A stretch of 6,143 nucleotides of DNA from Thermodesulfobacteriota bacterium (GTDB taxonomy: Bacteria; Desulfobacterota; Syntrophobacteria; BM002). Positions 5,844 to 6,143 of this stretch are shown here, piece by piece. The notes below the pieces were generated by a model. That model saw only the letters and a program-made list of their open reading frames with translations. It was not told where the DNA came from and made no database searches. Made by a program: the position numbers and the translations under genes. Numbering within the stretch: the first letter of the stretch is position 1; every line of letters starts with the position of its first letter. Where the stretch lies: contig CAMYLW010000110.1 in NCBI GenBank assembly GCA_947259475.1, forward strand, positions 1 to 6,143, written 5' to 3'.

Positions 5844-5856
5844 CTTTCCTTATAGT

Positions 5857-6143
5857 AGATCCCGGATATCACTGGGGCAGAGCAGGGTGAAGTTGAAAGT
5901 GCATCTCTATTTCGAACGCAGCAGGTGCGCTTGTAACCCTTAGCCCGGATATTTCATCACGCCCAGGCGTGACTGCGACCACGGATATGGCCGTCCTTCC
6001 TGGCGTCCTCGGGTGTTGGCCCCTGCGACGTACCGTTTAGGTACGGAAACCAATCCCGCGGTACCGCGGGACGAGTTGCCCGGAGGCCCGCCCGCCTCGC
6101 CTGAGCGAGCGGGCTCGCGATGGCGGGCAGGCACACCCATCTT
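5857..6143. repeat. GC-rich non-coding region with several palindromes, probable dispersed repeat
   Basis: I see no gene between the PilZ start and the right edge. Instead there is a run of hairpins: TCACGCC/GGCGTGA (5957-5963 with 5966-5972), CGTACC/GGTACG (6029-6034 with 6040-6045), a perfect 16-bp palindrome at 6055-6070 centred on GGTACC, and CCCGCCTCGC/GCGAGCGGG (6091-6100 with 6105-6113). CCCGGATAT occurs twice (5861-5869, 5944-5952). The density of inverted repeats and the GC contrast suggest an intergenic dispersed repeat; its true ends cannot be set from one copy and it may run past the edge. Confidence 0.55.
6055..6070. repeat. Perfect 16-bp palindrome
   Basis: CCCGCGGTACCGCGGG equals its own reverse complement. 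It is part of the palindrome cluster at the right end, 9 bp after the 6029-6045 hairpin. It has no T-run on either side, so it is not an intrinsic terminator. Confidence 0.8.

Noticed and set aside
5940..6140. 66-codon minus-strand frame ending VMKYPG
   Set aside because: It is read across the palindrome cluster, and its composition (G, R, P rich) reflects GC-rich repeat sequence rather than a protein.

Overview
The window looks like a chromosomal stretch from a Gram-negative bacterium of intermediate GC content, most likely a deltaproteobacterium (Desulfobacterota, sulfate-reducing or syntrophic type). This is inferred from the outer-membrane lipoprotein pair (TPR protein plus DUF4292 protein), the Mut7-C and MEMO-family genes, a membrane-anchored PilZ protein, and dispersed 7-nt-periodic hairpins. 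No rRNA, tRNA, CRISPR array, transposase or phage gene was seen.

Layout, left to right. Positions 1-157 (minus) hold the N-terminal 52 codons of a Mut7-C (PIN-like) RNase-domain protein that runs off the left edge. Positions 158-431 are non-coding and carry a hairpin element with two heptad-repeat arms (271-376). Positions 432-3040 (minus) form a two-gene operon: a lipoprotein with about 15 TPR units, followed by a DUF4292 lipoprotein whose GTG start overlaps the TPR stop (GTGA) and has a strong ribosome binding site. Positions 3041-3433 are a divergent promoter region. Positions 3434-4660 (plus) encode a MEMO-family protein (AmmeMemoRadiSam system protein B) with an extra N-terminal region of about 150 residues.

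Positions 4661-5305 look degraded or regulatory. There is a minus-strand ORF of 123 codons with weak DUF2325-like features and signs of a frameshift. It is preceded by a good sigma70-type promoter with an intrinsic terminator only a few bases after the predicted start site. A short plus-strand coding remnant (5195-5305) faintly resembles the C-terminal part of the histone-deacetylase superfamily. A second heptad-arm hairpin (5298-5396) follows and supplies the stop codon of the PilZ gene (5382-5843, minus). The right end (about 5857-6143) is non-coding and GC-rich, with several hairpins and a perfect 16-bp palindrome, and is probably a dispersed repeat.

Functionally, the TPR/DUF4292 pair probably acts together at the outer membrane. 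The MEMO and PilZ genes stand alone here, without their usual partners. The most unusual signals are the two heptad-arm hairpins lying just after minus-strand genes, and the promoter-terminator unit at 5101-5170.
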